A program made the translations under genes and the position numbers. A model generated the notes under the pieces. The model saw nothing but the letters and a program-made list of their open reading frames with translations. It was not told the DNA's origin and searched no databases. From Anaerolineales bacterium (lineage in GTDB: Bacteria > Chloroflexota > Anaerolineae > Anaerolineales > Villigracilaceae): a stretch of 17,900 nt of DNA. The stretch spans positions 1 through 17,900 of the forward strand of contig JAICQC010000038.1 in NCBI GenBank assembly GCA_025938055.1, given 5' to 3'. Shown piece by piece: positions 1 through 7,993 of this stretch. How positions within the stretch are numbered: position 1 is the stretch's first letter; each line of letters opens with the position of its first letter.

Positions 1-61
1 CCTTGGTTGTTTTTTCGTTTCAAATTAGCAGACCATCCCAAGATGTAGGGGACCCGTCTGT

Positions 62-67
62 TATAAT
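62..67 (+). promoter_or_regulatory. Possible -10 element for the kinase gene
   Basis: A perfect TATAAT lies 42 bases before the kinase start codon. No good -35 hexamer is visible at the usual distance, so this rests on the -10 match alone. It predicts a leader of about 35 bases containing the GGGAGA at 91-96. Confidence 0.35.
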
Positions 68-108
68 GCCAAGTCTACGGCAAAATTCCTGGGAGAACCT
101 GCAGATAA

Positions 109-2310
109 ATGACTCTCGAGCGCGGCGCATTACTACATAAGCGGTATCGCATTGTTGAAATCCTCGGGCAGGGTGGCATGGGTTCTGTCTATCGCGCGGT
201 GGATGAAAACCTCGGCGTGGATGTGGCAGTGAAGGAAAATCTGTTCACCACCGATGAATACGCGCGCCAGTTCCGGCTTGAAGCGGTTATCCTTGCAAAC
301 CTGCGTCATCCCAATTTGCCGCGTGTGACCGATCATTTTGTGATCGGCGACCAGGGGCAATATCTGGTCATGGACTACATCGAGGGCGAGGATCTGCGTC
401 AGCGCATGGAGCGCATGGGCAATATCACGGAGGATGACGCGGTTCTTATCGGCGCAGCGATGTGTGACGCACTGGCGTATCTCCATACGCGCAAGCCTCC
501 CATTTTGCACCGTGACCTCAAACCGGGCAATGTCAAGATCACTCCAGACGGGCACATCTTCCTGGTGGATTTTGGGCTTGCCAAAGTGTTGCATGGCAGC
601 CAGGCAACGACGACCGGCGCCCGCGCCATGACACCCGGATATTCACCGCCGGAACAATACGGCACGGCGCGCACAGACTCTCGTACAGATATTTACTCTC
701 TGGGCGCTACTCTCTATGCCGCGTTAAGCGGGATCATCCCTGAAGACGGCCTGGCGCGCGCTATGGATAACACCCAGCTCACCCCACTGCGCAAACGTAA
801 CAGCAAGGTCTCGCGCCGTTTGGCGGCAGCCATCGAAAAAGCAATGGGGATCGATCCGGCGGATCGCTTTCAAAATGCGGATGATTTCAAGCGCTCGTTG
901 CTTGGAACAAAAACGAAGACCCAACTTCTGCCGGGGGATTATATGATTGAGCCGCCGCCGTCTGACCTGACAGAGGATTTTCGGCAAAGCATGGGGGAAA
1001 ACGCCTCACAACCTTCCGTGGTGGATCACAAGTCGGCAAATGCGAGAGGCGTCTCCGCGTCAGGTGAACTGCCTGTCTTCAAGCCCAGGCGCAAAAAACG
1101 AAAAAACCGTCGCCGCGTGCTGGCGATCCTACTGGGAACTCTGCTTCTGCTTTCCATAGCTGTTGTGGGGATTGTGCGCTTCATGCCAGAGATTGTTCCC
1201 CCGGGGATGATGAACTTTCTGGCTCCCTTGCGTGAGCTAAAGTTTCCATTTAGCCTCGTGCCCAATGCGGGTACGCCGGTCTCGGCAGCAACAGAGACAG
1301 CCCTTCCACTGCCGACGGTCACTCCCCTCATTGCTCCACCGACCGCGACGGCAACCGCAGCCGTCTCAACCGAAACCGCGCAGCCTACTGCTGAGATCAC
1401 ATCAACACCTGATAATTCTGCCGTCCCAGTGGCTACCTCATTGGGCGGCGGGACGGGCCAGATCGTGTTCGCCTCGACGCGTTCCGGCATTCCGCAGCTC
1501 TATCTTGTCAACACAGATGGAACGGGTTTGACTCAGCTCACCATCATGGAGCGCGGGGCATGCCAGCCCTCCTGGTCCCCAGATGGAGCGCAGCTGGTTT
1601 TTATCTCTCCGTGTGTTGGACGGGGTGACCTTTTCGAGACTATTTATAACGAATCCAGCCTCTATGTTATCAACGGAGACGGTACAGGTTTAAAGCAATT
1701 GACACCGGCGCCCGGCTCGGATTTTGAGCCTGCCTGGTCGCCGGATGGAACGCGCATTGCTTTTACCTCAGTGCGTGACGGATTTCGCCAGATCTATTCT
1801 CTGGATGTGGAATCCCTGGATGTTTCTCTGTTGACCAATACAACCAGCGCCATTGAGAGCAGCCAGCCCTCCTGGTCACCGGACGGGACAAAGATCGCCT
1901 ACACGGTCAAGCGTGTCAACACCTATCAGGTCTGGGCGATGAATGACGTTGGGCAGGAGGCTGTCCAGTTGGCTCGAAGTGGGCAGGATTTATGGGACTT
2001 TCTACCAACCTGGTCTGCAGATGGAAGAACTGTCTTCTTTAATCAGCGCCGGCCCGGTCCGTTCCGTCCGTGGTTAATGAGAGTTAATTACGAAGACCTC
2101 AGCCAGGATGCGCGGCGTTTGAATTTCGCTACTCCGATTGAAGATGTGTCATTTTCGCAGGATGGGTTGTGGCTTGTATATGAAGGCATGGATGGCGAAG
2201 GCAATCGGGATATTTACTTCATAACGATCGCTGGGAGTGGTCGTACGCGCCTGACCAATGATTCCAGCATTGACTTCGACCCTGCCTGGCGCCCTCTGCC
2301 AGTTCCCTAA
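109..2310 (+). CDS. Membrane Ser/Thr protein kinase with extracytoplasmic PD40 (TolB/WD40-like) propeller
   Basis: This is a Hanks-type protein kinase of 733 residues that phosphorylates Ser/Thr on unknown partners. Visible kinase motifs are the glycine loop GQGGMGSVY (20-28), the ATP-binding lysine K42, a candidate helix-C glutamate E58, HRDLKPGN (catalytic D136, N141) and DFG at 154-156, so the kinase should be active. A basic stretch precedes one membrane segment at about 337-356. A Thr/Pro/Ala-rich linker follows, and from about 450 to the end there are about six PD40 blades with repeated WSPDG-type motifs. The topology implies a cytoplasmic kinase and an outside propeller that may sense a ligand or cell-wall state (inference). 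PASTA repeats are absent. The start is supported by GGGAGA at 91-96, rather far upstream. The gene stands alone, closed by its own terminator. Confidence 0.93.
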   Translation: MTLERGALLHKRYRIVEILGQGGMGSVYRAVDENLGVDVAVKENLFTTDEYARQFRLEAVILANLRHPNLPRVTDHFVIGDQGQYLVMDYIEGEDLRQRMERMGNITEDDAVLIGAAMCDALAYLHTRKPPILHRDLKPGNVKITPDGHIFLVDFGLAKVLHGSQATTTGARAMTPGYSPPEQYGTARTDSRTDIYSLGATLYAALSGIIPEDGLARAMDNTQLTPLRKRNSKVSRRLAAAIEKAMGIDPADRFQNADDFKRSLLGTKTKTQLLPGDYMIEPPPSDLTEDFRQSMGENASQPSVVDHKSANARGVSASGELPVFKPRRKKRKNRRRVLAILLGTLLLLSIAVVGIVRFMPEIVPPGMMNFLAPLRELKFPFSLVPNAGTPVSAATETALPLPTVTPLIAPPTATATAAVSTETAQPTAEITSTPDNSAVPVATSLGGGTGQIVFASTRSGIPQLYLVNTDGTGLTQLTIMERGACQPSWSPDGAQLVFISPCVGRGDLFETIYNESSLYVINGDGTGLKQLTPAPGSDFEPAWSPDGTRIAFTSVRDGFRQIYSLDVESLDVSLLTNTTSAIESSQPSWSPDGTKIAYTVKRVNTYQVWAMNDVGQEAVQLARSGQDLWDFLPTWSADGRTVFFNQRRPGPFRPWLMRVNYEDLSQDARRLNFATPIEDVSFSQDGLWLVYEGMDGEGNRDIYFITIAGSGRTRLTNDSSIDFDPAWRPLPVP

Positions 2311-2328
2311 CCAAGCATAAAGACACAA

Positions 2329-2362
2329 AAGCCCATTGCTCTCACAGGCGATGGGCTTTTTC
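2329..2362 (+). terminator. Rho-independent terminator of the kinase gene
   Basis: AAGCCCATTGC (2329-2339) pairs with GCGATGGGCTT (2348-2358), an 11-bp stem with one G-U wobble and an 8-base loop, followed by a short T run. It lies 18 bases after the kinase stop codon. Confidence 0.85.
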
Positions 2363-2376
2363 TTATACTTCTCTTA

Positions 2377-2406
2377 TTGACGTCCCTCTTTTGCACATGT
2401 TATTAT
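2377..2406 (+). promoter_or_regulatory. Sigma70-type promoter of the hrcA operon
   Basis: TTGACG (2377-2382) and TATTAT (2401-2406) are separated by 18 bases. The predicted transcript start, near 2413, falls directly before the CIRCE operator, the arrangement expected for HrcA repression. Confidence 0.6.
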
Positions 2407-2419
2407 TATTTACCCTTGA

Positions 2420-2446
2420 ATAGCACTCTCGTTTGGAGAGTGCTAA
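2420..2446 (+). promoter_or_regulatory. CIRCE operator (HrcA binding site)
   Basis: ATAGCACTC, a 9-base spacer and GAGTGCTAA match the CIRCE consensus TTAGCACTC-N9-GAGTGCTAA at every arm position but the first. HrcA dimers bind this site and repress class I heat-shock operons. It sits between the promoter and the hrcA start, and its right half overlaps the probable ribosome binding site GGAGAG (2435-2440). Confidence 0.95.
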
Positions 2447-2459
2447 CTGTGTGAGAAAC

Positions 2460-3497
2460 ATGCCTGAATTAACCGAGCGCCAGAAGACGCTTCTTCTACT
2501 AATCGTCCGGGACTATATTGAATCCGCTCAGCCGATAGGCTCGAAGCGGCTGGCGGAGCATTATCACCTCAACCTTTCCTCTGCCACCATCCGAAATGAG
2601 ATGGCTGCACTGACCGAGATGGGGTACCTGCGCCAGCCGCACACTTCAGCCGGACGTGTCCCCACAGAGGAGGGCTACCGTTATTTCGTCAGCCAGATGA
2701 TGAACCAGGCTGAACTGCCCGAGTCTGTTCAAGCTACCATCTCACACCAGTTTCATCAATCCCGGCCTGATATTGACCAGTGGATGACCCTCGCGGCTTC
2801 CATCCTGGCGCATCAATCACAGGGCGTTTCTGTGGTGACCGCTCCCCATACGGACAAGGCAAAATACAAACATATCGAACTGATCTCCACGCAGGGACGG
2901 CAGGTGTTGATGGTGCTGGTGTTGGTCGGAGGCGAGGTCAGCCAGCAGATCCTGACGCTGGCAGAGCCCGTCTCTCAGGAACGACTCAGCCAGACGGCTG
3001 TGCGCCTCAACAAGCTGTTGGCAGGTCTCGCGGTGGACGCTATGGCGGCATTGCCTGCCCGCTCCGACGCGCTCGACCAGGATATTCTGAACCTGATCAT
3101 TCAGGATTTTCGTCGCACGGCAGACCGTGTCTCGGGTGAGATTTACACCGATGGCTTGACCAATGTCCTGGCAGATCCGGAATTCGCCGAATCAGATGAA
3201 GCGCGCCGGGCATTGCGAATCTTTGGAGAACGTTCCACGTTGCAGGACTTGATCGCGCGCACTGCCTGGAATAGTAATGTTGGCGGATTGCAGGTGCTCA
3301 TCGGCGGTGAAGGCGGCTGGGAGGAACTGCGTCAGTGCTCCGTGGTCATTGCGCGTTACGGCGTCCCCGGCCTGGCGACCGGTACTCTGGGTGTGCTCGG
3401 TCCGATGAGAATGTCCTATGCACGGACCATCCCCACTGTCAGATATGTTGCAGGATTATTAAGTGATCTTGTGAATGACACTATTTCTGGTGAATGA
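2460..3497 (+). CDS. hrcA: Heat-inducible transcription repressor HrcA
   Basis: HrcA represses class I heat-shock genes by binding CIRCE; it depends on chaperones for folding, which ties repression to chaperone supply. The 345-residue product starts at ATG 2460 with the typical LTERQ opening. A winged-helix domain follows, with the family signatures SSATIRNEM and QPHTSAGRVPTEEGYRYFV, then a GAF-like dimerisation domain with the late glycine-rich segment VLIGGEGG. In-frame TTG 2433 lies inside CIRCE and is rejected; GTG 2451, with GGAGAG ten bases upstream, is a real alternative and would add three residues. It is the first gene of hrcA-grpE-dnaK-dnaJ and should be autoregulated through the CIRCE at 2420-2446. 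Confidence 0.96.
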   Translation: MPELTERQKTLLLLIVRDYIESAQPIGSKRLAEHYHLNLSSATIRNEMAALTEMGYLRQPHTSAGRVPTEEGYRYFVSQMMNQAELPESVQATISHQFHQSRPDIDQWMTLAASILAHQSQGVSVVTAPHTDKAKYKHIELISTQGRQVLMVLVLVGGEVSQQILTLAEPVSQERLSQTAVRLNKLLAGLAVDAMAALPARSDALDQDILNLIIQDFRRTADRVSGEIYTDGLTNVLADPEFAESDEARRALRIFGERSTLQDLIARTAWNSNVGGLQVLIGGEGGWEELRQCSVVIARYGVPGLATGTLGVLGPMRMSYARTIPTVRYVAGLLSDLVNDTISGE

Positions 3498-3498
3498 A

Positions 3499-3544
3499 CG
3501 AGAATCGGAATAAGTAACGAATTCTAATTCTCGAATATCGAATA
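3499..3544. repeat. Inverted arms with heptamer repeats before grpE
   Basis: CGAGAAT (3499-3505) and ATTCTCG (3527-3533) form a perfect 7-bp inverted repeat. It runs into two exact tandem heptamers TCGAATA (3531-3537 and 3538-3544). The layout resembles the spacer before dnaK and the insert in prmA. Confidence 0.5.
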
Positions 3545-3558
3545 ATGAGAGTGAATGA

Positions 3559-4104
3559 ATGACTGAAAAAAAGAAACGCACACATGAGGAAGAACTCGAA
3601 GAGAATCAGGCGGTGGCAACGTCTGAAAACGTCGATCAGTTGTCGGCGGAGATCGAGACGTTGAAAAAACAGTTGGAAGAGGCTCAATCCAAAACCTCCG
3701 AATACAAGGATAGCTGGCTGCGCTCCCAGGCAGAGTTCCAGAACTACCGCAGACGCATCGAGCGTGACAACGAATTGACCTATATGTCTCTGAAGGGCGA
3801 TATCATCAAAAAGATTCTGCCCGTGCTCGATGACCTGGAGCGCGCACTGCAAAATCGCTCGACAAATGACCCGTGGGCAAGCGGCATCGAACTCGTCGCG
3901 CGCAAATTCCAGAATATTCTGGAGAGCGAAGGTATAAAAAAGATCGAGGCGCTGGGCATGGAATTCGACCCGAACTTTCACGAAGCGATCTCGCACGAGC
4001 CAGCTGACGGCGCAGAAAGCGGACAGGTGATCGGCGTCGTGCAGAATGGTTATATGATCGGCGAGCGCGTGATTCGCCCGGCACTGGTACGCGTGGCACA
4101 ATAA
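3559..4104 (+). CDS. grpE: Nucleotide exchange factor GrpE
   Basis: GrpE releases ADP from DnaK and so resets the chaperone cycle; it acts as a cytoplasmic dimer. The 181-residue product has a charged N-terminus, a predicted long coiled coil at about 25-75 and the GrpE head domain. Characteristic segments are LRSQAEFQNYRRR, ILPVLDDLERAL, MEFDPNFHEAI and the terminal ERVIRPALVRVA. The length is typical of the family. The start at 3559 is preceded by GAGAGTG (3547-3553), a weak ribosome binding site. It lies 61 bases after hrcA, with a repeat-rich spacer but no visible terminator, and should be cotranscribed with it. Confidence 0.96.
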   Translation: MTEKKKRTHEEELEENQAVATSENVDQLSAEIETLKKQLEEAQSKTSEYKDSWLRSQAEFQNYRRRIERDNELTYMSLKGDIIKKILPVLDDLERALQNRSTNDPWASGIELVARKFQNILESEGIKKIEALGMEFDPNFHEAISHEPADGAESGQVIGVVQNGYMIGERVIRPALVRVAQ

Positions 4105-4108
4105 ATCC

Positions 4109-4185
4109 GTATCAGGTGTCATGTATCAATGTATCAAGCGCCAGTTTGCTTGGTAAGTGATGGACCTGACACCTGATACCTGAAA
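4109..4185. repeat. Fold-back repeat with heptamer units before dnaK
   Basis: GTATCAGGTGTCA (4109-4121) and TGACACCTGATAC (4167-4179) are a perfect 13-bp inverted repeat around 45 bases. Inside, ATGTATCA is repeated twice in tandem (4121-4136). The right arm is made of three heptamers of the form CCTGANA (4165-4185). It would form a strong hairpin in the grpE-dnaK mRNA just before the dnaK ribosome binding site. There is no T run after it, so it is not a classical terminator. Confidence 0.75.
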
Positions 4186-4201
4186 CAGGAGAACTGAATT
4201 C

Positions 4202-6094
4202 ATGGCAAAAATCATTGGCATTGATCTAGGCACGACCAACTCTGTTGCCGCGGTGATGCAGGGCGGTGAACCGATGGTGATTCCCTCAGCAGAGGGCGAG
4301 CGGCTTGTCCCCTCGGTGGTGGCAGTGAACAAAAATCACGAACGTCTGGTGGGACGCGTGGCGCGTAATCAGGCGATCACCAATCCGCAAAACACAATTT
4401 TTTCCGTCAAGCGTTTCATGGGGCGAAAAGCGGATGACCCGGAAGTGGAGCGCACGCGCAAACGGGTGCCGTATGCGGTGACCGAAGCGCCGAATGGCGA
4501 TGTGCGCGTACAGCTTGATGAAAAGGATTACTCGCCGCCCGAAGTTTCGGCGATGATCCTCGCCAAAATCAAACGGGACGCCGAAGCCTATCTTGGGGAA
4601 CCGATCACACAGGCGGTCATCACTGTCCCTGCGTACTTCAACGATGCCCAGCGCAATGCCACGAAGGACGCCGGTAAGATCGCGGGTCTCGAGGTGCTGC
4701 GCATTATCAATGAGCCAACAGCTTCCTCCCTGGCATATGGTCTCGACAAGAAGAAAAATGAAATTATTGCTGTCTATGATCTGGGCGGCGGTACATTCGA
4801 TATTTCGATACTCGATGTGGGCGATGGCGTCTTCCAGGTGCGCGCCACGAGCGGCGATACCTTCCTCGGCGGCGACGACTTTGATTTGCGTATCATGGAT
4901 TACCTGATCGAGCAGTTCCAAAAAGATAACGGCATCGACCTGCACAATGACCGCCAGGCATTGCAGCGTCTGAAGGAGGCTTCCGAGAAAGCCAAGATCG
5001 AGCTTTCGACCACCATGCAGACCGAGATCAACCTGCCGTATCTGACTGCCGATGCCAGCGGACCCAAGCATCTGGTGATCACGCTCACGCGCGCCAAGCT
5101 CGAACAACTGACCGCCGACCTCGTCGACCGGACGATCGCTCCCGTCAAGCAAGCGCTGTCCGATGCCGGTCTGACGGCTGGCGATATCAACGAGATTGTG
5201 ATGGTCGGCGGCATGACGCGCATGCCCGCCGTCCAGGACCGCGTCCGCGCCTTTTTTGGCAAGGAACCCCACAAGGGTGTCAACCCGGACGAAGTCGTCG
5301 CGATCGGCGCGGCGATCCAGGCGGGTGTTCTCGGCGGCGAAGTCAAGGACATCCTGCTCCTCGACGTGACTCCTCTCTCGCTTTCCATCGAAACTCTTGG
5401 CGGGGTGGCAACCTCACAGATCGAACGCAACACGACGATCCCCACCCGTCGCAGCCAGGTCTTCTCGACTGCCAGCGATAGCCAGACGCAGGTGGAGATC
5501 CACGTTTTGCAGGGCGAGCGCCCGATGGCTGCTGATAACAAGTCGCTGGGTAAGTTCATCCTCGATGGCATTCCCCCCGCGCCGCGCGGCATGCCACAGA
5601 TCGAAGTGACATTTGATATTGATGCCAACGGTATCCTAAAGGTCACTGCGCAGGATAAAGCCACGGGACGTTCCCAACACATCACGATCACCGCATCCTC
5701 GGGTCTTTCGGAGTCTGAGGTGAGCAAGATGCGCCAGGATGCCGAAGCACACGCAGAAGAGGATCGCAAGCGTAAGGAATTGATCGAAGTGCGCAACAAT
5801 GCGGATAACACGGTCTATGCGGCTGAAAAAGCACTGCGCGAGTTCGGTGAGAAGGTACCTGCCGATACGCGCTCCGAGGTCGAGGCGAAAGTGGCGGAGG
5901 TCAAAAGGGTTGCCGAAGGTGAAGACGTTGCCGCGATCAAATCCGCGACCGAAGCGCTCGGTCAGGTGATCCAAAAGATCGGCGCATCTGTGTACGAAGC
6001 GCCCAATGTCCCCGGCAACGGACCGGATGGCTCGAGCCAGAATCCAAACCCCGAAGCCGGACCAGATGTGGTGGAAGGTGAAGTTAAAGAATAG
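4202..6094 (+). CDS. dnaK: Molecular chaperone DnaK (Hsp70)
   Basis: DnaK is the ATP-driven Hsp70 chaperone that binds unfolded segments with DnaJ as loader and GrpE as exchange factor. The 630-residue product shows all three Hsp70 signatures: GIDLGTTNS (6-14), [14 protein letters not shown], and the third signature around [11 protein letters not shown]. The substrate domain carries the segment following [14 protein letters not shown], and an alpha-helical lid leads to a C-terminus ending EGEVKE, comparable to the usual EEVK-type tail. AGGAGA (4187-4192), nine bases upstream, supports ATG 4202. Length and domain order are normal. Confidence 0.98.
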   Translation: MAKIIGIDLGTTNSVAAVMQGGEPMVIPSAEGERLVPSVVAVNKNHERLVGRVARNQAITNPQNTIFSVKRFMGRKADDPEVERTRKRVPYAVTEAPNGDVRVQLDEKDYSPPEVSAMILAKIKRDAEAYLGEPITQAVITVPAYFNDAQRNATKDAGKIAGLEVLRIINEPTASSLAYGLDKKKNEIIAVYDLGGGTFDISILDVGDGVFQVRATSGDTFLGGDDFDLRIMDYLIEQFQKDNGIDLHNDRQALQRLKEASEKAKIELSTTMQTEINLPYLTADASGPKHLVITLTRAKLEQLTADLVDRTIAPVKQALSDAGLTAGDINEIVMVGGMTRMPAVQDRVRAFFGKEPHKGVNPDEVVAIGAAIQAGVLGGEVKDILLLDVTPLSLSIETLGGVATSQIERNTTIPTRRSQVFSTASDSQTQVEIHVLQGERPMAADNKSLGKFILDGIPPAPRGMPQIEVTFDIDANGILKVTAQDKATGRSQHITITASSGLSESEVSKMRQDAEAHAEEDRKRKELIEVRNNADNTVYAAEKALREFGEKVPADTRSEVEAKVAEVKRVAEGEDVAAIKSATEALGQVIQKIGASVYEAPNVPGNGPDGSSQNPNPEAGPDVVEGEVKE

Positions 6095-6100
6095 AGAGTG

Positions 6101-6112
6101 GAGACTAGTCTC
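6101..6112. repeat. Palindrome GAGACTAGTCTC and TCTCT repeats before dnaJ
   Basis: A perfect 12-base palindrome lies seven bases after the dnaK stop. It is followed by TCTCT motifs at 6109, 6117 and 6124, spaced 8 and 7 bases apart. It resembles the other heat-shock operon spacers in being built of short near-heptameric units, but the inverted arms are short. Confidence 0.45.
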
Positions 6113-6141
6113 TGATTCTCTGTTCTCTACCCACTTGAAAC

Positions 6142-7257
6142 ATGAGCAACCGCGATTACTACGAGATCCTTGGCGTCCCACGGAACGCGAGCGGCGATGA
6201 GATCAAAGCCGCGTTCCGTAAACTTGCGCGTCAGTATCACCCGGACGTGAACAAGGAGGATGGCGCCGAGGAACAATTCAAAGAACTCAATGAAGCCTAT
6301 GGTGTGCTCTCAGACTCCGAGAAGCGTGCCCGCTACGACCGCTTTGGCAAGGAAGGTCTCGGCAACATGGGCGGGTTCCGCGACTACACCGTGGACTTCA
6401 ACGATATCTTCGAAGAGATCTTCGGCGGATTCGGTTTTTCCACAGGACGCCGCTCGCGCAACGCCCCGCGCCGCGGACGCGACCTGCAGATGTCAGTCCT
6501 GTTGACCTTCGAGGAAGCCGTATTCGGTGTAGAGAAAGAGGTCGAATTCCAGCGCGAAGAAACCTGCTCTCGCTGTAATGGTTCGGGCGCGGAACCCGGC
6601 ACAACGCCGACGCGCTGCTCCACCTGTAACGGACAGGGCGAAGTCCGGCAGGTGCGCCAGACCTTCCTGGGGCAGATGGTACAGACCACGACCTGCCCCA
6701 CATGTAACGGGCGCGGCGAGATCATCTCGTCTCCCTGCAAAACCTGCCATGCCAGCGGACTGGAACGCAAGACGGTTACAAAGAAAGTCCAGATCCCCGC
6801 GGGCGTGGACGGTGGGACGCAGATTCGCCTGGCAGGGGAGGGTGGACCCGGCGTCAACGGCGGACCGAACGGAAGCTTATTCCTCATCCTGGACGTCAAA
6901 CCACATCAGTTCTTTAAGCGTCGCGAGAACGATGTCATTTTGAATCTGGATATCAACATTGCACAAGCGGCACTCGGCGCGGAGATCGAAGTCCCAACAC
7001 TGGATGGGGAGGAGAAGTTGAAGATCCCAGCTGGAACTCAACCGGGTAAGGTCTTTAACATCCGGAATAAAGGTGTGCCACACCTGCGCCGCAGCGGACG
7101 CGGTGATCAGCGGGTCATCGTCAATGTGGCGGTACCGACCAAGCTCACCAAGGAACAGAGCGAACTGTTCGAGAAGCTGGCGGAGAGCCTGGGCACCACC
7201 GTCAAGCCGCAGGAAAAAGGATTTTTAGATTGGTTGAATGAAGCGCTGGGGGGATAA
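6142..7257 (+). CDS. dnaJ: Chaperone protein DnaJ (Hsp40)
   Basis: DnaJ delivers substrates to DnaK and stimulates its ATPase. The 371-residue product has a full J domain at about 5-70 with the catalytic HPD at 33-35, a Gly/Phe-rich region, and a zinc-binding domain with four motifs: CSRCNGSG (from C142), CSTCNGQG (C159), CPTCNGRG (C185) and CKTCHASG (C199). In the last motif alanine replaces the first conserved glycine, but both cysteines are kept. The C-terminal substrate domain is complete. It is a type I (DnaJ-A) protein of normal length. No clear ribosome binding site precedes ATG 6142, so translation may depend on reading through from dnaK, 47 bases upstream. Confidence 0.97.
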   Translation: MSNRDYYEILGVPRNASGDEIKAAFRKLARQYHPDVNKEDGAEEQFKELNEAYGVLSDSEKRARYDRFGKEGLGNMGGFRDYTVDFNDIFEEIFGGFGFSTGRRSRNAPRRGRDLQMSVLLTFEEAVFGVEKEVEFQREETCSRCNGSGAEPGTTPTRCSTCNGQGEVRQVRQTFLGQMVQTTTCPTCNGRGEIISSPCKTCHASGLERKTVTKKVQIPAGVDGGTQIRLAGEGGPGVNGGPNGSLFLILDVKPHQFFKRRENDVILNLDINIAQAALGAEIEVPTLDGEEKLKIPAGTQPGKVFNIRNKGVPHLRRSGRGDQRVIVNVAVPTKLTKEQSELFEKLAESLGTTVKPQEKGFLDWLNEALGG

Positions 7258-7282
7258 GTTTTTGAATAGTAAATTAGTATTG

Positions 7283-7314
7283 AGGAGCGGATCTGTGGTT
7301 CGCTCCTTTGTTTT
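7283..7314 (+). terminator. Terminator of the heat-shock operon
   Basis: AGGAGCG (7283-7289) pairs with CGCTCCT (7301-7307); wobble pairs can extend the stem inward. TTGTTTT follows. It ends just at the 3' end of the opposing methyltransferase gene, so it insulates convergent genes. Confidence 0.75.
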
Positions 7315-7936
7315 AAGTTGTGGGTTTTCTAAGGAAGAGAGATTGAAAATGGAGCTCTCCATCACCAGGATTAATTTGCTTGAAGGATAGCAATGTTAAA
7401 GCTTCTGTGACAACCTGTTTGAGTTTTTCATCAGAATGGAAAGAAAAGAATCGCTTCGGTTCGTATGAGTCTTTCTCCCAGATCCCTTCAAAATCATAAC
7501 CGCCCCAAATGCCCAGAAAGAGGAGTCCGTTTACCTTGAGAACTCTCCTGATGTTGTGCAGAACCTTTGGCAGTTCTTCTTTGGGTAGATGGAGCAGACT
7601 GTTGAGCGCGTAAACAGCATCGAATGAGTGATCTGGAAAATCTAAATCAACCATATCCATAACGCGAGCATCCAATCCTTTTTGCAGGCAGAGCTGGATC
7701 ATCTCAGGAGATAGGTCGATACAAGTAACCTGGAGTCCGTTTTCCTGAAAGAATTTGCTATCCCGTCCATGACCTGCGCCAATTTCAAGCAGGAATTGTT
7801 TCTGTTCACTTTTTACTAAGGCAAGAAACTCTGAACGCTCTGTTGCTTTCCAATCCTCTATTTCGCTTTTATTGCGTTGTTCAGCCTGCCGATTATAGGA
7901 CAGGACCAAATTGGCTCGTATTTGGTTGGTCTTCAT
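7313..7936 (-). CDS. Class I SAM-dependent methyltransferase
   Basis: A small methyltransferase (207 residues) of the Methyltransf_11/25 type; the substrate cannot be told from sequence. Motif I is LEIGAGHGRD (about 50-59), the acidic residue that should bind the SAM ribose is D74 in CIDLSPEM, and the post-motif segments FDAVYALNSLLHLP and IRRVLKVNGLLFLGIWGG are typical of the fold. There is no extra domain or signal peptide. The minus-strand start at 7936 is only six bases from a TGC-TAAAAT extended -10, so the mRNA should be leaderless. It is divergent from the NUDIX gene at 7994 and convergent with dnaJ. This gene looks more AT-rich than the heat-shock operon, which may hint at separate ancestry (inference). 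Confidence 0.88.
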   Translation of the reverse strand: MKTNQIRANLVLSYNRQAEQRNKSEIEDWKATERSEFLALVKSEQKQFLLEIGAGHGRDSKFFQENGLQVTCIDLSPEMIQLCLQKGLDARVMDMVDLDFPDHSFDAVYALNSLLHLPKEELPKVLHNIRRVLKVNGLLFLGIWGGYDFEGIWEKDSYEPKRFFSFHSDEKLKQVVTEALTLLSFKQINPGDGELHFQSLFLRKPTT

Positions 7937-7942
7937 GGACTG

Positions 7943-7951
7943 ATTTTAGCA
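7943..7951 (-). promoter_or_regulatory. Extended -10 promoter of the methyltransferase gene
   Basis: On the minus strand TGC directly precedes TAAAAT (plus-strand 7943-7948). The predicted start of transcription coincides with the A of the start codon at 7936. No good -35 is seen. Confidence 0.45.
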
Positions 7952-7980
7952 TTTGAAAAGAAAACAAACCATTGTCTGTT

Positions 7981-7986
7981 TATAAT
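7981..7986 (+). promoter_or_regulatory. -10 element of the first NUDIX gene
   Basis: A perfect TATAAT lies seven bases before ATG 7994, predicting a leader of about one base. TTGAAA at 7953-7958 is too far (22 bases) to be an ideal -35. Confidence 0.45.
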
Positions 7987-7993
7987 CTTTCCC

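Noticed and set aside
2433..2459. TTG 2433 as the hrcA start
   Set aside because: It lies inside the CIRCE operator, has no ribosome binding site, and adds residues absent from HrcA proteins.
4286..5811. Long open frames on the minus strand across dnaK
   Set aside because: They lie wholly opposite a highly conserved dnaK, show no recognisable protein features, and are an expected by-product of codon bias in G/C-rich coding DNA.
7877..7993. Upstream start for the first NUDIX gene
   Set aside because: It would overlap the divergent methyltransferase gene and lie before the TATAAT at 7981.
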